This document shows positions 7,691 through 13,839 of a DNA stretch of 30,754 nt, piece by piece. Location of the stretch: NCBI RefSeq assembly GCF_000718635.1, contig NZ_JOBF01000044.1:1-30754 (forward strand), written 5' to 3'. The translations under genes and the position numbers were made by a program. Each line of letters begins with the position of its first letter. Position 1 is the first letter of the stretch. The notes below the pieces were generated by a model. That model saw nothing but the letters and a program-made list of their open reading frames with translations, searched no databases and was not told the origin of the DNA. This DNA comes from Streptomyces varsoviensis (GTDB taxonomy: Bacteria > Actinomycetota > Actinomycetes > Streptomycetales > Streptomycetaceae).

Positions 7691-7949
7691 GGCGGCGAGG
7701 CGGTGAGGGGGCGAGGGCGGTGGAGCGGTAGGGCGGGTGAGTACGTACGTATGTGGGGACGGGCGGTGGTGGGTACGTACGGGCCGGGGTGGCGGGGTGC
7801 GTACGGGCCCGGGGCGGGTGGTGGGTACGTACGAGCTGCGGGGGCGGGACGGCGTCCGGTACGTACGTGTGGCCGCCGGCCCGTCGTCAGGGCGTGGCGG
7901 CTGGGCGTCAGGGCGTGGCGGTCGGGCGTCTGCGCGTGGCCGCTGGGCG
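7691..7949. other. Repeat-rich spacer between convergent genes
   Basis: No gene seen. 7738-7870 contains four scattered GTACGTACG elements inside G-rich sequence (GGTGGTGGGTACGTACG occurs twice). 7887-7970 is a 21-nt tandem repeat. It may hold terminators for the two convergent genes, but no clear hairpin with a T run is visible. Confidence 0.6.
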
Positions 7950-7970
7950 TCAGCGCGTGGCGGCCGGGCG
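7887..7970. repeat. 21-nt tandem repeat, four copies, overlapping the endonuclease stop
   Basis: Units at 7887, 7908, 7929 and 7950, consensus close to TCAGGGCGTGGCGGCTGGG plus CG. The last unit contains the stop codon of the SBD-HNH gene on the minus strand. Three of the four units begin with TCA, an in-frame stop for that gene. Confidence 0.9.
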
Positions 7971-8849
7971 CGGGCTGCCGTGGAAGACCTGGCGGGTGTG
8001 CCAGGCGCGGTGGCCGTCCGCCACGCGGGCGGCGCCCGCCTGCGGGCCGATGAGCGGACGGCCGGCGAGCGCGGTGACGTGCTCGCGGGCGGCGGCGCTC
8101 TGCCCGACGAAGTGCTGGGAGACCATCACGACGTGGCCCTCGCCCACGCCGAGTACGCCCTTGTCGAACAGCTTGTGGTGCAGGGCGCACAGGCACAGCC
8201 CGTTGTCGACGACGTCGGGCCCGTCGAAGGCCCACCAGCGCACGTGCGCGGCCTCCAGACCGACCGGGGCCGCCCCGATCCGCCCGTCGTAGCCGCAGAA
8301 GGCGCACTGGTACTCGTAGGCGGTCAGCACCAGTTCCCGCATCCGCCGGTCCCGCCGCTGGCGCGGCCCCACCAGCAGCGGGTCCGTCTCCGCGGCTTCC
8401 AGCTCCAGCCCCACCGCCTCGCACAGGTCGGGGTGGAGGGAGGGCGGGAAGTGCAGGTCGAGCAGGACGCGGGCCATCCGGCCGAGGAGTGCGGGCTCGC
8501 GCCGCAGCGCCGAGCGCAGCTCCGGTGCGAGCCGGCCGGCCGCGCCCGACGCGCGCAGTTCCAGCACGCCGGTCCCGGGGCTGCCCGGGCCGCGATCCGT
8601 ACGGACCTCCCACACGCCGTCGCTGACGAGGTGGTGGAAGGGGTAGGCCGGGGTGGTCTTGTTGGCGGGGCCGTACTCGATCAGGAGCCGCTTCAGGTCC
8701 TCTTCGACGGCGCTGTAGCGCAGCTCGCCGTCGGCGTCCTCCTGGAAACGGCCCAGCGCGTACAGCAGCAACAGCGGTTTGTGCGGCGCTCGTACGCCGT
8801 GCCCCGTCCACTGCCGCAGCTTCGCGATGCGCTCCAGCCAGTCGTCCAT
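7950..8849 (-). CDS. Phosphorothioate-DNA-dependent HNH restriction endonuclease (SBD-HNH, McrA type)
   Basis: 299 residues. The N-terminal half (MDDWLERIAKLRQW, APHKPLLLLYALGRF at 21-35, PAYPFHHLVSDGVWEV at 67-82) matches, from memory, the sulphur-binding domain of ScoMcrA/SprMcrA-type enzymes, which recognise phosphorothioate-modified DNA. The C-terminal half is an HNH nuclease: CAFC zinc pair (Cys182, Cys185), His202 in EAAHVRWW, Asn216 in VDNGLCLC, and His224/225 in HHKLFD. All key HNH residues are present, so it looks active. These type IV enzymes cut incoming DNA carrying dnd-type sulphur modification and are normally absent from dnd-positive hosts. No dnd genes are in the window. The ATG at 8849 starts at the conserved MDxWLERI. 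The gene is monocistronic, and its stop lies in a 21-nt tandem repeat. Confidence 0.85.
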   Translation of the reverse strand: MDDWLERIAKLRQWTGHGVRAPHKPLLLLYALGRFQEDADGELRYSAVEEDLKRLLIEYGPANKTTPAYPFHHLVSDGVWEVRTDRGPGSPGTGVLELRASGAAGRLAPELRSALRREPALLGRMARVLLDLHFPPSLHPDLCEAVGLELEAAETDPLLVGPRQRRDRRMRELVLTAYEYQCAFCGYDGRIGAAPVGLEAAHVRWWAFDGPDVVDNGLCLCALHHKLFDKGVLGVGEGHVVMVSQHFVGQSAAAREHVTALAGRPLIGPQAGAARVADGHRAWHTRQVFHGSPRPAATR

Positions 8850-9177
8850 GGCGGCCGATCATATGCGCGGGGTGGGGGTGTTGGCCGGGGAGGGGCATTG
8901 GCCGGGGAGGGGTGCGGCCGTCCCGGCGGCGGTGGGTAAAGACAGGCGGTGGGTAAAACATTCGCCGGTGTCTGCCTGCGAGTTGTGCGGGCGCGGTGCT
9001 GGGGCGCGTTGGCCTATCGGCCGCGGGCGAGTGGTAGCCGGATCATGCCCATGCCAGATTTGCCGCCCCGAACACCAACAAACACGGCTAAACAGGCCGC
9101 CTTTCCTTCCCGTATGACCGGAGATGGAGGCGTATCGGATGATTTGCCGTGATGCGAATACACAGCCATTCCAAAAC

Positions 9178-9195
9178 GTGAATAGAAGAATTCAC
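9178..9195. promoter_or_regulatory. Inverted repeat, candidate operator
   Basis: GTGAAT (9178-9183), six-base spacer AGAAGA, ATTCAC (9190-9195): a perfect 6-6-6 dyad four bases upstream of the Crp-like site. The regulator is unknown. Confidence 0.4.
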
Positions 9196-9198
9196 CGC

Positions 9199-9214
9199 TG
9201 TGATCTGGGTCACT
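9199..9214. promoter_or_regulatory. Crp-like binding site
   Basis: TGTGA-TCTGGG-TCACT matches the TGTGA-N6-TCACA plan of CRP-family sites. It shares its last base with the TTGACA hexamer at 9214-9219, a geometry suited to control at the -35 element. A near copy (TGTGA-CCTGGG-TTACG) lies at 18575-18590, upstream of lysC. Binding is inferred. Confidence 0.45.
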
Positions 9215-9242
9215 TGACACTTTTAGCGGCGGGGTCTTCACT
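9214..9242 (+). promoter_or_regulatory. Candidate promoter of the precursor/P450 operon
   Basis: A perfect TTGACA (9214-9219) with a weak -10, TTCACT (9237-9242), at 17 bases. The start would be near 9249, leaving a leader of about 128 nt with a small hairpin at 9267-9280. The poor -10 is what an activator-dependent promoter could look like. Confidence 0.4.
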
Positions 9243-9376
9243 CTCTCGCGGCGGACGGAATGTATTCGGAAGGGGTTCCGGTTCTTTCGGATTACAGCTG
9301 TTCGCCGAGTCGGTTGGTCAGTCAGTCATTCAGTCAGCCAGGCTGTTATAGCTGGTACATATGAATGGAGGAATTT

Positions 9377-9454
9377 ATGAAGCTGGTTCACCTGGTCAAC
9401 AAGTTCCGTTCGGAGAAGAGCCTCAAGGCATACTCCTGGTACCAGTGGCTCTGA
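9377..9454 (+). CDS. RiPP precursor peptide, atropopeptide (tryptorubin)-like
   Basis: A 25-residue peptide. It starts MKLVHLVNKF and ends KSLKAYSWYQWL. It has an excellent ribosome binding site (GGAGGA at 9367-9372) and stops 76 bases before a cytochrome P450 gene. In the known atropopeptides a short precursor with a KSLK motif is followed directly by an aromatic hexapeptide core (AWYIWY in tryptorubin A), which one P450 crosslinks. Aligning here gives leader 1-19 and predicted core SWYQWL (20-25), with W21, Y22 and W24 in the same places. The last core residue is Leu rather than Tyr. The small basic leader, the aromatic C-terminus and the tight P450 linkage are seen; the product is inferred. 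The KSLK comparison is from memory. Other P450-modified RiPP classes (biarylitide-type) have different cores. Confidence 0.87.
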   Translation: MKLVHLVNKFRSEKSLKAYSWYQWL

Positions 9455-9474
9455 TCGAGTAGTTTTTCACCGGC

Positions 9475-9507
9475 CCCGGGCCGGCCGGCGACCCCGGCCG
9501 GCCCGGG
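9475..9507 (+). promoter_or_regulatory. Strong hairpin between precursor and P450 genes
   Basis: A perfect 14-bp inverted repeat: CCCGGGCCGGCCGG (9475-9488), loop CGACC, and the exact complement 9494-9507. It begins 21 bases after the precursor stop and ends 23 bases before the P450 start. No T run follows, so it is more likely a partial terminator or mRNA stabiliser that leaves precursor mRNA in excess over enzyme mRNA. Confidence 0.7.
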
Positions 9508-9530
9508 CAGCCCAGCAACGGAGTTCACCC

Positions 9531-10577
9531 ATGCCAATGCATCGCACCGGCGGGAGCACTCGGGCCGTAGAGTTCGCGCCGCGCATCGCGGAACTGCTCA
9601 GCCGCTATGGCGATGCGCCGCTGTTCCGTCTGGAACCGGACACCATCGGCATAGCCGACCCCGACCTCATGAACGCCGTACTGAGCGGCAGGCCGGCCAA
9701 CGAACACGAACGCCCCACCTTCAAGCCCGTGCAGGGCAGGTCGGTGACGCGCACCGAAGCCTCCGCCTTCATGCAGGCCCTGGGCGCGGACGTGCGGGCG
9801 GCGCTCCAGCGCCCGGTGGACTCGGCGGCCGACGTCAGCGGCCCCTGGCCGCACGCCGGACACGTCTATCTCCGCGACCTCCTTTTCGGCCGCGAACACC
9901 TGCGCTTCCGCGTTCTGGTGGACCGCAGACTGGAGCTCACGCCGAAATTGACCTGGGCGGCCGTGGCCTCCGGCGCCGCCGTGCTGGGCAGACCGAAGAG
10001 CGACGAACCGCTCTCCAAGCTCGCCACCCTCGTTCTCGATTCGCAGAACTACCGCGACCGCCGCCACGCCATGTTCCTCTACCGGCGAATGGGCGCGCCG
10101 ATGTGCTTCACGGTGTCCGCGCTCGTTACCAGCGCCCTGTGGCTCGGCGCCCCGTTCCGCGACGACATGTCGAATCGGAACATCCTCCTGGAAGCTCTGC
10201 GCCTGCTGCCGCCGTCGTGGAACATCCTGCGCGTGGCCTCCCCGGAATTCCTTTCCGTGGACGAACGCATCGGCCCCGGGGACGACATTCTGCTGTTCCC
10301 CTTGCTGAGCCACCGCAACCCGAAATTCTGGGACGATCCCGAGGAATTCCTCCCCGAACGCTGGGACGAACTCGACAGCGAGAACCACCCCGGCTACCTC
10401 CCCTTCGGCCCCACCAGCGAACGCTGCTGGGCCCGTCACATGGTCTTCCCCCTCGCCGAACGCCTCCTCGACCTCGTACGCCGCGACGGCCTCGTCGTGA
10501 GCCCCGACCAGACCAAGGTCAAAGTCGAACTGGGCGGGCTGCTGGAATTGTCGGAGGTCCGGATGGTGCGCCCGTGA
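9531..10577 (+). CDS. Cytochrome P450, predicted RiPP crosslinking enzyme
   Basis: 348 residues, shorter than usual bacterial P450s (about 400). Seen: the K-helix ExxR motif EALR (221-224), PERW (275-278), and the heme loop FGPTSERC with Cys299 as thiolate ligand. The I-helix region (about 183-204, RRMGAPMCFTVSALV) lacks the usual A/G-G-x-D/E-T signature, so oxygen activation may be unusual or substrate-assisted. Start ATG at 9531 with GGAG at 9520-9523. It follows a 25-residue aromatic precursor peptide and no other biosynthetic gene is adjacent, matching the two-gene atropopeptide clusters in which one P450 forms all C-C and C-N crosslinks between Trp and Tyr side chains. No ferredoxin or ferredoxin reductase is nearby, so electrons must come from elsewhere. 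No transporter or peptidase is linked. Confidence 0.93.
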   Translation: MPMHRTGGSTRAVEFAPRIAELLSRYGDAPLFRLEPDTIGIADPDLMNAVLSGRPANEHERPTFKPVQGRSVTRTEASAFMQALGADVRAALQRPVDSAADVSGPWPHAGHVYLRDLLFGREHLRFRVLVDRRLELTPKLTWAAVASGAAVLGRPKSDEPLSKLATLVLDSQNYRDRRHAMFLYRRMGAPMCFTVSALVTSALWLGAPFRDDMSNRNILLEALRLLPPSWNILRVASPEFLSVDERIGPGDDILLFPLLSHRNPKFWDDPEEFLPERWDELDSENHPGYLPFGPTSERCWARHMVFPLAERLLDLVRRDGLVVSPDQTKVKVELGGLLELSEVRMVRP

Positions 10578-10620
10578 CAGCTCTTGCCGCGACGGCCCCG
10601 ACGTGTCCAGGAGAAGCGCC

Positions 10621-13164
10621 CTAGGCGGGCATGACCCCGTGAATGCGGGATAGGGCGAAGACGCGTTCGTCGTCGCGCAGATGGCACCAGGCGTACAGAT
10701 AGGGCGGATCGAAATCGATCTCGCTGATGGTGCGCACGGTGCGATTGCCCGACGCGGCGACGTATTCGATGGTGACGGCCCGGCCCTCGCTGATGGCGTG
10801 CGACAACTGGCGGACATCGGTGAGGGGCAACAGGCGCGCGTACGTCGCGGTGATCTCCTCGACGTCGGTGGCGTAGGGAACGCCGTTCTGCGGATCGGGC
10901 ACCGGCGCGACGGGCGGCGCGGCCAGGAGCTTGGCGGCGAGCGCGGTCAGGTCGACGCCGCTCGCGTCCGGGGGCGCCTCGCCTTGTCGTACGACCAGGA
11001 ACGGACTCTCCGAGGCAGCCAAGGGGACGAGCCGTGGTGACGGCTCTGGGACCGTCGCGCGGCGCCGCCGGGGCTTGTCGATCCGTACGGCTCCGTCGGC
11101 GGCCTCGGCGACGGGCGCGTACCCGGCGCTCCGCAGCGCGTCCAGGGTCTTGTCGAGCGCGGTCCGGCTGAGCAGCACCGTCGGCGCGACCTGCCGCAGG
11201 CCGAGGCCGGCGAGGCGCCGGTGGGCGGCGAGTTCGGCGAGGAGGGCCGGCTCCGCGCCGTGGATCACGCAGGGTGCGGTGGCGACGCGTACTCGGCCGT
11301 GGCCGCGCGCGGTGTCGTGGATCAGGTACGTCAACGGCTGCGGCAGGGCGCCCACGGCGACGGCCGCCAGGTCGGCCGCGATCGCCTCGGCCGTACGGCC
11401 CGAATCCAGCGCCCGCCCCACGGTATCCGCCCCGAACCGCCACACCGACGCCGTCCCCCCGGCCTCCCGCCCCGCGGTGGCGTCCAGGAGCGCGGCGAGG
11501 CGGGCGGACGGGGTGCCGGTGACGACGGCGGTGAGGTCGGCCCCGAAATGAGCCGTCTTGGCCGCGGCGGGCAGCAGCTCTCGGCAGACCGTCGCCAGGC
11601 CCGTGGAGTTGTCATCCCGCGCGGCGGCGCCGAGGCGGGAGAGCGCGCCGCGGGCGATGACTCCGAGCAGTTCGGCCTCGCGGATCAGCGCGGCGTACGG
11701 GGCGGACCCCTGGCCGTGGTCGCCCGCGTACGGGGCGGGCCCCTGGCCGTGGTCGCCCGCGTACGGGGCGGGCCCCTGGCCGTGGTCGACCGCGTACGGG
11801 CGGTACCAGCCGATCAGCGTCCCCAGTTCCGCGGAGCGCTCGACTCCTTCCCCCGGGGCGAGGCGCGCGGCGACGAGGAGGCCGTCCCGGGCCCATACGC
11901 AGCAGTCGCAGGGAGGCGCCCCGGCGAGCGCGGGAAGCGTCTTGCCGTCGTCGCCACGGGACCGGGTCGGGGTGCGCGGCGACTGGATCCACGCCCGTAG
12001 CAGCGCGGCGAACTGCTCGGCCGGTTCCTGGGCCGCCCAGGCGTCGTAGCCGTCCGTCATCGCGACCTCGCCGCCGTCCGGAGCCACCAGCCCGGCCCCG
12101 TACGCGGTCTCCAGCGCGAGCCGTACGAGCGTGTCGTCACACCGCGCGGCCTTGCCGATCCGGGACAGCTCGCGCGCGCCGACGCCGCCCGCGCCGGACT
12201 TCAGCAGGGCCGGCGGCGCGGCGGCGCACACCGCCAGGACGGACGTGGCGTGGGCGGTGAAGGCCGTGGCGGCGGCGGAGGCTTCCCGGTCCACATCCGC
12301 CGGGCCGACGGGCGTCGTGGACACCGGGGGAGGGAGGGGATCGAAGGGGGCGTGCCAGGCGGTCCCGCGCAGCGCGAGCGTCACTTCGACGGGCATGCAG
12401 ATGTGTTCGTACCGGTGCGGGTCCGGTACCAGCAGCCCCCGCTCCAGCGCCCAGCGGGCACCGGGCCGGGAGCCGTACTCGTGGGGAGGCAGATGGAGTT
12501 CGCCCCCGCCGGCGGCCAGGCGTTCCAGCAGTTCCCGCGCGGCCGCGGGCGCGCCCGCCACCAGCGAGAGGACCCGCTGCGGATCGCGGAGATGGCCCAC
12601 GAGGGCGGAGAGCCGCTGCCGCTTGGTGCTGCCCGGCGAAGGAACGCCCAGGGTCACCAGCATGCGCCGCAGTTCCTCGGTTCCTCTGTCGGCGAGCAGC
12701 GTGTCGAGGGAGGCTACGAACCCCAGCGGCGCCCGCCACACCAGCCGCAACGGCTCGGCCGCGCACCACAGCCCGTCACCGTCGGGCCAGACCAGCGCCT
12801 GACCACCCAGCGCCTCAAGAACCTCACCCAGCTCGCGAGCCCCCTCTGTCTCTTGCGCCCCTTCTGATCCTTCCGGCCCTTTCGCCCCGGCAACCCCCAG
12901 CAACTCCTCCAGCTCCCCGCGCTCAGCAGGCCCCAACGCCACCAGCGCCTCAGCCACCTGCAAACACGGCAGCGTCAACCGCGGCAACACCCGCCCCACC
13001 GACGCCGGCCGCTGCAACCGACTCGCCACCTCCCCGAGGGAGCACGGCTCCGGCGGCGCCGCACTGTCCGCCCGCTCACCAAGCACCCGCCCCAACCGCG
13101 CGGCCCCAAGCCCCCCAAGCCACGCGATCAACGCCCCCTCGCCCGAACTGCCACCGCGCCCCAT
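10621..13164 (-). CDS. Helicase-associated / WYL-like domain protein
   Basis: About 847 residues. It resembles the large actinobacterial proteins annotated as 'helicase-associated' or XPB-type helicase C-terminal domain proteins. The N-terminal region is helical and Leu/Ala-rich (ALIAWLGGLGAARLGRVLG). The middle has FGADTVGRALDSGRTAEAIAADL and PLTYLIHDTARGHGRVRV, typical of that family. The C-terminus (about the last 75 residues, ISEGRAVTIEYVAASGNR then PPYLYAWCHLRDDERVFAL) looks like a WYL domain. No Walker motifs are seen, so it is not itself an ATPase. The start is uncertain: ATG at 13164, or GTG at 13191 behind a G run. A 33-nt tandem repeat inserts PYAGDHGQGPA units. It converges on the P450 gene with a 43-base gap and is probably unrelated to it. 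Function is unknown; a DNA- or ligand-binding regulatory role is a guess. Confidence 0.75.
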   Translation of the reverse strand: MGRGGSSGEGALIAWLGGLGAARLGRVLGERADSAAPPEPCSLGEVASRLQRPASVGRVLPRLTLPCLQVAEALVALGPAERGELEELLGVAGAKGPEGSEGAQETEGARELGEVLEALGGQALVWPDGDGLWCAAEPLRLVWRAPLGFVASLDTLLADRGTEELRRMLVTLGVPSPGSTKRQRLSALVGHLRDPQRVLSLVAGAPAAARELLERLAAGGGELHLPPHEYGSRPGARWALERGLLVPDPHRYEHICMPVEVTLALRGTAWHAPFDPLPPPVSTTPVGPADVDREASAAATAFTAHATSVLAVCAAAPPALLKSGAGGVGARELSRIGKAARCDDTLVRLALETAYGAGLVAPDGGEVAMTDGYDAWAAQEPAEQFAALLRAWIQSPRTPTRSRGDDGKTLPALAGAPPCDCCVWARDGLLVAARLAPGEGVERSAELGTLIGWYRPYAVDHGQGPAPYAGDHGQGPAPYAGDHGQGSAPYAALIREAELLGVIARGALSRLGAAARDDNSTGLATVCRELLPAAAKTAHFGADLTAVVTGTPSARLAALLDATAGREAGGTASVWRFGADTVGRALDSGRTAEAIAADLAAVAVGALPQPLTYLIHDTARGHGRVRVATAPCVIHGAEPALLAELAAHRRLAGLGLRQVAPTVLLSRTALDKTLDALRSAGYAPVAEAADGAVRIDKPRRRRATVPEPSPRLVPLAASESPFLVVRQGEAPPDASGVDLTALAAKLLAAPPVAPVPDPQNGVPYATDVEEITATYARLLPLTDVRQLSHAISEGRAVTIEYVAASGNRTVRTISEIDFDPPYLYAWCHLRDDERVFALSRIHGVMPA
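11693..11800. repeat. 33-nt tandem repeat in the helicase-associated gene
   Basis: Three full 33-base copies (11693, 11726, 11759) and a 9-base partial copy. They encode eleven-residue units PYAGDHGQGPA. The copies are nearly identical, suggesting recent expansion, and they keep the frame. Confidence 0.95.
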
Positions 13165-13430
13165 CACCCAACCGACTATGCGCCATCCCACAGCCCCCCG
13201 AAAAGCGCTCCCTCAGCGCTCCCACTTCCGGCCAACCCCCTGTCCAGAACAGCCAACTTCAGTCAGCCCCGACCAACCCCGATCACCAGACCACCCCCAA
13301 ACGACGACCGCTCCCACCCGCTACGGGAGGGCCCGCCCGAGCGCCGGCGAGCGACGCGGAGCACACCGGAGCACACCCAAAGGGCGCCCCAGCTTCCCGC
13401 CGAGACGAAGACTGAGCCGCGAGACAACGA

Positions 13431-13463
13431 GAAGGGCCCCGCCGCTATGCGGTGGGGCCCTTC
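13431..13463 (-). terminator. Terminator hairpin downstream of tRNA-Ser
   Basis: GAAGGGCCCC-G-CCGC, loop TAT, GCGG-T-GGGGCCCTTC: a 15-pair stem with one G-T wobble and a three-base loop. It lies 21 bases past the tRNA 3' end on the minus strand and is followed there by T-rich sequence (CTCGTTGTCTC). Confidence 0.7.
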
Positions 13464-13484
13464 ATCTGCCCTGCTGGGCCAGTG

Positions 13485-13569
13485 CGGAGGATACGAGATT
13501 CGAACTCGTGAGGGGTTGCCCCCAACACGCTTTCCAAGCGTGCGCCCTAGGCCACTAGGCGAATCCTCC
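13485..13569 (-). tRNA. tRNA-Ser (anticodon GGA)
   Basis: An 85-nt gene on the minus strand. The acceptor stem GGAGGAT pairs with ATCCTCC, with discriminator G. The anticodon loop CTTGGAAAG gives GGA (complement of 13533-13535). A long variable arm (GTTGGGGGCAAC region) is diagnostic of serine tRNAs, and the T arm has GAGTTCGAATCTC. CCA is not encoded: the base after the discriminator is C, then A and C. A TATTGT element (complement of 13577-13582) just upstream could be the -10. It reads UCC and UCU codons. Confidence 0.97.
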
Positions 13570-13669
13570 GCCGCAAACAATACAAGACCGGAGAGGGTGC
13601 TCGCGAACATGGGCGGGAGGGGGGCTGGGGGTGGTCCGGGTGGGGGTTGGGATCGGTTAGAGTGAGGGC

Positions 13670-13757
13670 AGCCCCTCACGTGGCGCTATCTCACCGAACT
13701 CCCCCAGGGCCGGAAGGCAGCAAGGGTAAGTGGGCTCTGGCGGGTGCGTGGGGGGTC
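13670..13757 (+). ncRNA. ffs: Signal recognition particle RNA (4.5S type)
   Basis: The universally conserved SRP domain IV apical region is present (GGCCGGAAGGCAGCAAGGG at about 13709-13727). Flanking arms CCCCTCACG and GCGTGGGG can close the long hairpin. A TAGAGT hexamer at 13658-13663 fits a -10 for a start near 13670. The RNA binds Ffh and targets membrane proteins. Its position directly ahead of dnaX is conserved in Streptomyces. Ends are approximate. Confidence 0.93.
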
Positions 13758-13839
13758 CTTGCGTTCGGGGGCGGCCGGCGGCGGGGCTCGGGTTTGTGAG
13801 CGAGGCCACTTGTCAGTGGGGCCCGATATCGTCGTATGC

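Larger units (their letters stand above)
8850..9376. other. Long intergenic region; control region of the RiPP locus
   Basis: No convincing gene. 8850-9040 is GC-rich with G-rich direct repeats. From about 9060 the composition becomes clearly more AT-rich than the rest of the window and continues into the precursor gene. It holds an inverted repeat (9178-9195), a Crp-like site (9199-9214) overlapping a TTGACA, a small hairpin CGGAA-GGGG-TTCCG (9267-9280), an ACAGCTGT palindrome (about 9294-9301), and a TCAGTCAG microrepeat (about 9316-9336). Confidence 0.6.

Noticed and set aside
9014..9241. 75-codon minus-strand frame in the RiPP control region
   Set aside because: No ribosome binding site, no family resemblance, composition follows the AT-rich control region, and it covers the promoter and Crp-like site.
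10578..10620. Terminator between the P450 and the convergent gene
   Set aside because: Only a weak GCCC/GGGC dyad with no T run; not strong enough to call.
13263..13679. 139-codon minus-strand frame across the tRNA and SRP RNA start
   Set aside because: It runs through tRNA-Ser and its terminator; no family features.
13744..13839. Upstream extension of dnaX
   Set aside because: It begins inside the SRP RNA, and conserved DnaX sequence starts at 13840.
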